Positions 43,925 through 48,854 of a stretch of 48,854 nucleotides of DNA are shown piece by piece. The notes beneath the pieces are model-generated. The model was not told where the DNA came from. It saw only the letters and a list, made by a program, of their open reading frames with translations, and did no database searches. Position numbers and translations under genes: made by a program. Positions within the stretch are counted from its first letter, which is position 1. Every line of letters starts with the position of its first letter. The stretch comes from an uncultured Pelagibacteraceae bacterium (lineage in GTDB: Bacteria > Pseudomonadota > Alphaproteobacteria > Pelagibacterales > Pelagibacteraceae), in the NCBI GenBank assembly GCA_902515175.1, contig CABXTP010000002.1, positions 1-48,854 on the forward strand. Reading direction: 5' to 3'.

Positions 43925-46006
43925 ATGAAAGTACCACAACTTAATAAGAAACCAGAGTTAAAATCTTGTCACAATACAACTTGGGAGGATAATTATAGTT
44001 GGATACACCAAGATAATATTCTTGAAGTTTTAAAAGATAGTTCCAAGCTTCTTCCAGATGTAAGGAAATATCTTGAAGAAGAAAACAATCATACAGAATA
44101 TAATTTAAAAGACACAAAACAATGCCAAAAAATATTATTTGATGAAATTAAGGGTAGAATAAAATTAGATGATGAATCGTTAAAATTTAAAGATAAAGAA
44201 TTTGAATATTGGACTAAAACAACAACAACAGGGAATTACTCAATAAAGTTAAGAAAAAAAATTAGAGGCAACAAAATAGAAGAAATTTGGAATGGTGATG
44301 AAGAAAAAAAAAAATTAAAAACTGAATATTTTGGTGTTGGAGACCTAGAGGTGAGTTACAATGACAAACTTTTAGGTTATTCTTTAGATTTAAAAGGTTC
44401 TGAATATTATACAATTTACATAAGAGATATTTCCTCAGGAAAATTTGTCACTGAAAAAATAGAAGAAACGAGTGGAGGTATTACTTTTAGTTTAGACGAC
44501 AAATATTTTTTTTATTCAAAACTTGATGAATTTCATAGGCCAAGAAAAATATTTAGACACAAAATTGGATCATCGGTCAAAGACGATGAGCTAATTTTTG
44601 AGGAAAAAAGTGAGGCATTTACTGTAGGCATTAGTTTGAGTTCAGATGAAAAATATTTTTTTATAACAACATCAGATCATAATACATCGGAACAATACTA
44701 TTTTGAGGTTTCAGAAAAAAATCCAAAACCAAAATTAATAAAAAAGAGAAAAAAAGGTATAATTTACTCTATAAATTCTTGGGATGAATATTTTTATTGT
44801 CATACCAATGATGGTGCAGAAGATTTCAAAATTGAGAGATGTGATGATTTATCTAATCAAAAATGGAAAATTTATATAGCTGCAAAAGATGAAGTTTTAA
44901 TTGGAGGATTAATATTTTTAAATAATTGGATTATTAGAGGAGAAAAATCAAATGCTTTAGGAAAATTATTTGTAAGAAATAAACAAACAGGGATTGAGGA
45001 GGAATTAAAATTTACTGATGAAACAGTGATTGTGCCTGGTGTTTCATTAATTCAAAGAGATAAAAATACTGACTTGGTCTACTTGTCATACTCATCCCCT
45101 AAAACTCCAGGTAAGGCCTATTTATATAATTTAGAAACAAAAGAAAAAAAATTAGTTAAAGAGCAAGAAATCCCATCTGGTCATAATCCAGATGATTATA
45201 TAGTCGAAAGGCTAGAGTGTCCGTCTCATGATGGAAGATTAGTTCCAATAACAATAACTAGACATAAAAAGACAAAAATTGATGGGTCAGCAAATTTACT
45301 TTTGTATGGTTATGGATCATATGGAAGTTCAATGTCTCCAGATTTTTCCTCAACTAGATTGAGTTTAATTGACAGAAATATTATTTGGGTAACAGCACAT
45401 ATTAGAGGTGGAATGGAAAAAGGGATGAAATGGTGGAAAGAGGGAAAACTTCTTAACAAAAAAAATACATTTGAAGATTATATATATGCTGCAAAATTTT
45501 TAATTGATAAAAAATATACATCAGAAGGGAAAATTATTGGTATGGGTGGCTCAGCTGGTGGTTTATTAATGGGAGCGGTAGTAAATCAATCGCCAGAACT
45601 ATTTCTTGGAATAGTTATGGCTGTGCCGTTTGTTGACTCATTAACAACTAACTTGGACCATTCCTTGCCCTTAACTGTTGGAGAATTTGATGAATTTGGT
45701 AATGCAAAAGATAAAAAAGATCACTTTGATTATATCTACTCCTATGCTCCATATAACAATATAAAAAAAATGGATTACCCTCACATGTTAATTACAACAA
45801 GCTTAAGTGATAATAGAGTATTGTTTGATGAACCAGCAAAATTTACAGCCAAACTTAGAGATTTGAAAACAGATAACAACTTGCTTTTATTAAAAACTGA
45901 GATGAATGCAGGTCACGGAGGTAAGTCAGGTAGAGATGGTGCAATTGAAGAAATAGCTTTTGACTACGCTTTTATTTTAAAGATCTCCGAAAAAATTAAA
46001 ATTTGA
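43925..46006 (+). CDS. S9A prolyl oligopeptidase/oligopeptidase B-like
   Basis: NYSWIHQDN, GYGSYGSSMSPDFSSTRLSL, MGGSAGGLLMG catalytic Ser motif, NAGHGGKSGR. Confidence 0.93.
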   Translation: MKVPQLNKKPELKSCHNTTWEDNYSWIHQDNILEVLKDSSKLLPDVRKYLEEENNHTEYNLKDTKQCQKILFDEIKGRIKLDDESLKFKDKEFEYWTKTTTTGNYSIKLRKKIRGNKIEEIWNGDEEKKKLKTEYFGVGDLEVSYNDKLLGYSLDLKGSEYYTIYIRDISSGKFVTEKIEETSGGITFSLDDKYFFYSKLDEFHRPRKIFRHKIGSSVKDDELIFEEKSEAFTVGISLSSDEKYFFITTSDHNTSEQYYFEVSEKNPKPKLIKKRKKGIIYSINSWDEYFYCHTNDGAEDFKIERCDDLSNQKWKIYIAAKDEVLIGGLIFLNNWIIRGEKSNALGKLFVRNKQTGIEEELKFTDETVIVPGVSLIQRDKNTDLVYLSYSSPKTPGKAYLYNLETKEKKLVKEQEIPSGHNPDDYIVERLECPSHDGRLVPITITRHKKTKIDGSANLLLYGYGSYGSSMSPDFSSTRLSLIDRNIIWVTAHIRGGMEKGMKWWKEGKLLNKKNTFEDYIYAAKFLIDKKYTSEGKIIGMGGSAGGLLMGAVVNQSPELFLGIVMAVPFVDSLTTNLDHSLPLTVGEFDEFGNAKDKKDHFDYIYSYAPYNNIKKMDYPHMLITTSLSDNRVLFDEPAKFTAKLRDLKTDNNLLLLKTEMNAGHGGKSGRDGAIEEIAFDYAFILKISEKIKI

Positions 46007-46009
46007 TAT

Positions 46010-46037
46010 CTTGAAAAAAAACAAATAACACCCATAT
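46010..46037 (+). promoter_or_regulatory. sigma32 (RpoH)-type promoter for hsp20
   Basis: CTTGAAA (46010-46016), 14-nt spacer, CCCATAT (46031-46037): full match to E. coli CTTGAAA-N13-15-CCCATNT. Confidence 0.8.
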
Positions 46038-46040
46038 AAG

Positions 46041-46100
46041 TATTGTTGGTTGCCTAATGGGACTAACAATAAATAAACTTGCTTAACAAAGGAGGATATT
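46041..46100 (+). promoter_or_regulatory. ROSE-like RNA thermometer candidate in hsp20 5'UTR
   Basis: Hairpin 1 TATTGTTGGT/ACTAACAATA (46041-46071). Hairpin 2 CUUGCUU-AACA-AAGGAG (46078-46094) pairs the SD with UUGCU and leaves G46081 bulged. Confidence 0.6.
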
Positions 46101-46547
46101 ATGACAAGTAAGGATTTATCTATATTTAATACCCTAAGACCTTTTTCAATTGGTTTTGACGACATGTTTGACCAATTCGAAAATATGCTTGGTAATGGTT
46201 CTTTGACAATGCAATCAAATTACCCACCATATAACATCAGAAAAACTGGCAGTGATAATTATGCAATAGAAGTTGCATTAGCTGGCTTCAATAAAAAAGA
46301 TGTTGAAGTAGAGTTTGAGGACAAGATATTAACTGTAAAAACAAAACAAGTTAATAAGTCTGATGACAAAAATGACGATGGAGAGATTATTCATAAAGGA
46401 ATATCTCAGAGACAATTTGCAAGATCATTTACAATTGCGGATGATGTGAAAGTTAATGGTGCTGAACTTAAAGATGGTTTGTTAACAATTTCTTGTGAAA
46501 GAGTTGTTCCAGAGCATAAAAAGAAAAAAATTATTGAAATAAAATAA
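46101..46547 (+). CDS. Hsp20/IbpA family small heat shock protein
   Basis: GFDDMFDQFENM, YPPYNIRKTGSDNYAIEVALAGFNKKDVEVEFEDKILTV, alpha-crystallin domain. Confidence 0.95.
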   Translation: MTSKDLSIFNTLRPFSIGFDDMFDQFENMLGNGSLTMQSNYPPYNIRKTGSDNYAIEVALAGFNKKDVEVEFEDKILTVKTKQVNKSDDKNDDGEIIHKGISQRQFARSFTIADDVKVNGAELKDGLLTISCERVVPEHKKKKIIEIK

Positions 46548-46559
46548 TTTATTACCTTA

Positions 46560-46583
46560 CTTGTGGGGGATTTCCCCCACAAG
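46560..46583. terminator. GC-rich hairpin between convergent hsp20 and lipoprotein genes
   Basis: CTTGTGGGGG-ATTT-CCCCCACAAG, perfect 10-bp stem, no strong T tract. Confidence 0.55.
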
Positions 46584-46603
46584 ATTTATTAAGAATACGT
46601 TAG

Positions 46604-46906
46604 TTAAATACATCCACTTGAAGAAAAACTTACAATAATATTTTTTTGATTTACCTCAAACTTTCTTTCACATGAAATTCCATATTTTTTTGACTTATAT
46701 ACAAATACATTGTTACCTGTTTCATTCAAAAAACTATCTGTAGGTTTTCCTAATTCAATATTTAATTCATCAATATTATTTCCAACAAATTTTCCATATT
46801 TTTGATTTTCTTTTTCTGCTATAGCATCAGATTTTTTTTTAATTGTTTGACATCCTGTTAAAACAAAAAAAATTGATACTAAAATAATTAAGTTTTTAAA
46901 TTTCAT
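46604..46906 (-). CDS. small lipoprotein
   Basis: Lipobox FVLTGC; GKFVGNNIDELNIELGKPTD pattern loosely like SmpA/BamE-type proteins. Confidence 0.7.
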   Translation of the reverse strand: MKFKNLIILVSIFFVLTGCQTIKKKSDAIAEKENQKYGKFVGNNIDELNIELGKPTDSFLNETGNNVFVYKSKKYGISCERKFEVNQKNIIVSFSSSGCI

Positions 46907-47054
46907 ATTCATTTTATATCATGAAATAATAATGATTAACTAACCTCAGAGTTGTAAATTTAATCAAAATAGTGCAATTCATGGGAATTGAACAAATTCA
47001 AAATAAAGATTTTTTAATTAGAATCATCTACTGTGGTTAAAAAATGGAGGTCTA

Positions 47055-48344
47055 ATGTTAGATAACTACTTTAACTACAAAAAACATAAGACAGATTTTA
47101 AAACTGAAGTCATTGCAGGAGTGTCGACCTTTTTGACAATGGCTTATATAATGTTTTTAAATCCTGTCATACTCTCCGACGGCGGTTTTGATTTTGGTGG
47201 TGTTTTTACAGCAACAGCTCTTGCAGCAGCATTAGCTTGTTTTATTGCTGCATTTTACGCTAAAACTTGGCCAGTTGGACTTGCACCAGGAATGGGGATA
47301 AATGCATTTATCGCGTATGGTGTTTGTTTAGGAATGGAATACACTCCTGCTGAAGCACTTGGTGCGGTTTTAGTTGCAGGTGTAGTCTTCTTAATAATTT
47401 CATTAACCCCTTTAAGAGCTTGGTTAATTAATTCAATTCCAAAAAGTTTAAAATTAGGAATTGGTGCTGGAATAGGATTGTTTTTAGCAATTATTGGTTT
47501 TGAAATTATGGGACTTACTGCTGATAATCCAGTAACGCTTGTGCAACTTGGTGATGTTTCTAATCCTCTTCTGCTTTTAGGAGCTGGAGCATTTATTTCA
47601 ATGATAGTTATGGAAAAAATGAATATAAAAGGAAATATCATTATTGGAATAATTCTCTTTAGTGCAATTGCTTGGGTAACTGGATTAGGTAAATTTAATG
47701 GGGTTGTTTCTTCCCCGCCACCCATGACACACTTGATGACATTTGATTTAGGTGCTGCTTTAAGTGCTTCAATGGTAACTGTAATTTTCACTTTGTTTTT
47801 TATCGACTTTTTTGATACCGCAGGAACACTAACAAGTGTAGCGAATGTATCTGGAAAAATCGGCCCTGATGGGAAAATAAAAGATATCAACAAAGCTATG
47901 TTATCAGACAGTGCTTCTACAGTTGTTGGATCAGTTCTAGGTACTTCTACGGTTACTACCTATGTCGAAAGTGCGGCTGGAGTAAAAGCAGGTGGAAGAA
48001 CAGGAATGACATCCCTAGTGATTGGCGTCTTGTTTTTAGCTTGTTTATTCTTTAGTCCATTAGCAACGTCCTTACCAAAAGAGATTGATGGAGCTGCTTT
48101 GATATACATAGCAACATTATTTGTAAGAAATATTACAGATATTGAGTGGGATGATATAGCAGAGTCGGGGCCAGCAGTACTTGCAATGATCGCAATGCCA
48201 TTTACTTACTCTATCTCGAATGGAATTGCATTAGCCTTTGTTGCTTACGCGGCAGTAAAACTTTGTACTGGAAAATTTGATAGTACTAGTCCAGCTATTT
48301 GGGTAATAGCTGCTCTTAGTATTGTAAGTTTCTTAGTAGCTTAA
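47055..48344 (+). CDS. NCS2 family purine permease (AzgA-like)
   Basis: GVSTFLTMAYIMFLNPVILSD, GLAPGMGINAF, DFFDTAGTLTSVA. Confidence 0.92.
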   Translation: MLDNYFNYKKHKTDFKTEVIAGVSTFLTMAYIMFLNPVILSDGGFDFGGVFTATALAAALACFIAAFYAKTWPVGLAPGMGINAFIAYGVCLGMEYTPAEALGAVLVAGVVFLIISLTPLRAWLINSIPKSLKLGIGAGIGLFLAIIGFEIMGLTADNPVTLVQLGDVSNPLLLLGAGAFISMIVMEKMNIKGNIIIGIILFSAIAWVTGLGKFNGVVSSPPPMTHLMTFDLGAALSASMVTVIFTLFFIDFFDTAGTLTSVANVSGKIGPDGKIKDINKAMLSDSASTVVGSVLGTSTVTTYVESAAGVKAGGRTGMTSLVIGVLFLACLFFSPLATSLPKEIDGAALIYIATLFVRNITDIEWDDIAESGPAVLAMIAMPFTYSISNGIALAFVAYAAVKLCTGKFDSTSPAIWVIAALSIVSFLVA

Positions 48345-48363
48345 AATAAAAAATTAAAAATTT

Positions 48364-48393
48364 GGGCGGCTTTTATTTGCCGCCCTTTTTTTT
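48364..48393. terminator. bidirectional intrinsic terminator
   Basis: GGGCGGC-TTTTATTT-GCCGCCC followed by T8; A-rich upstream flank gives a T-rich tail on the other strand. Confidence 0.85.
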
Positions 48394-48854
48394 ATTTTTG
48401 ATGTTTTTTGATTATTTCTTCAATCCTTATTTCTTCATAAATTTCAAATGGCTGTACAATCCACGGGTCCGCATCTAATTTAACTGCACAAAAATCAGGT
48501 TCAAATGTAGATTTTTTTTTTTTCCATAGAGTGGCTGTTTTTATATCTTCAATCTTACCCTTTATTGGTTCATATTTTCTTAACCAGTCTATACTTTTAT
48601 TAAAAGTAATTCCTGTATCTGATAAATCATCACAAAGTAAAATTCTTCCACCCATGTTAGGAGCTATTGAACTCATCTCCCTTGAAAATACAATGTCTCC
48701 TTGTTCATCTTCTGCGCCCTTGCCACTGTATGATTCTACTGCGAGGTAAGCACACTTTAATTTAAAAATTCTGCTAAGGACATCTATCATTGGGGCCGCA
48801 CCTCTCATAATACCAATTAAAATTGTCGGCTTATAGTTGCTTCTCTCAATTTGA
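48392..48854 (-). CDS. purine phosphoribosyltransferase-like protein (5' end outside window)
   Basis: ILLCDDLSDTGITF PRPP-binding motif, DPWIVQPFE end; frame stays open through 48854 (QIERSNYKPTILIGIMRGAAP). Confidence 0.8.
   Translation of the reverse strand, partial: QIERSNYKPTILIGIMRGAAPMIDVLSRIFKLKCAYLAVESYSGKGAEDEQGDIVFSREMSSIAPNMGGRILLCDDLSDTGITFNKSIDWLRKYEPIKGKIEDIKTATLWKKKKSTFEPDFCAVKLDADPWIVQPFEIYEEIRIEEIIKKHQK

Noticed and set aside
47255-47893. 212-aa antisense ORF opposite the NCS2 permease
   Set aside because: Proline/isoleucine-rich shadow of a membrane protein gene; no recognisable domain.

Overview
The window is an AT-rich, very compact alphaproteobacterial chromosome segment. 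Gene content and compaction look like SAR11/Pelagibacterales; this is inference, since no database search was run. It carries about 55 genes, mostly core metabolism: ispH, thrB, rnhA, thrC, an aa3-type cytochrome c oxidase assembly cluster (coxB-coxA-ctaB-small ORF-ctaG-coxC-surf1), rsmE, a DoxX/pirin/quinone oxidoreductase run, ubiA, a lipid A/LPS block (MsbA-like ABC exporter, waaA, lpxK, lpxL-like), purD, rsmD, pgi, lspA, ileS, ribF, groES-groEL, typA, pmbA/tldD, cfa, a dapA-family gene, a GT9 glycosyltransferase, an S9 oligopeptidase, hsp20, and a purine permease with a phosphoribosyltransferase. No tRNA, rRNA, CRISPR array, phage or transposon was recognised. The strongest unexplained signals are: (1) a sigma32-type promoter followed by a two-hairpin 5'UTR before hsp20, whose last hairpin has the UUGCU/bulged-G/AGGA pairing typical of ROSE RNA thermometers; (2) an MsbA-like transporter gene broken by one extra A in an A8 run between the ABC signature and Walker B; (3) a small ribbon-helix-helix-like protein with a C-terminal CxxCG and an upstream 11-bp inverted repeat; (4) a Lys-rich-tail/coiled-coil protein whose start codon lies in a perfect hairpin directly after cfa. 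No clearly new multi-gene system (defence, mobile or biosynthetic) was found.
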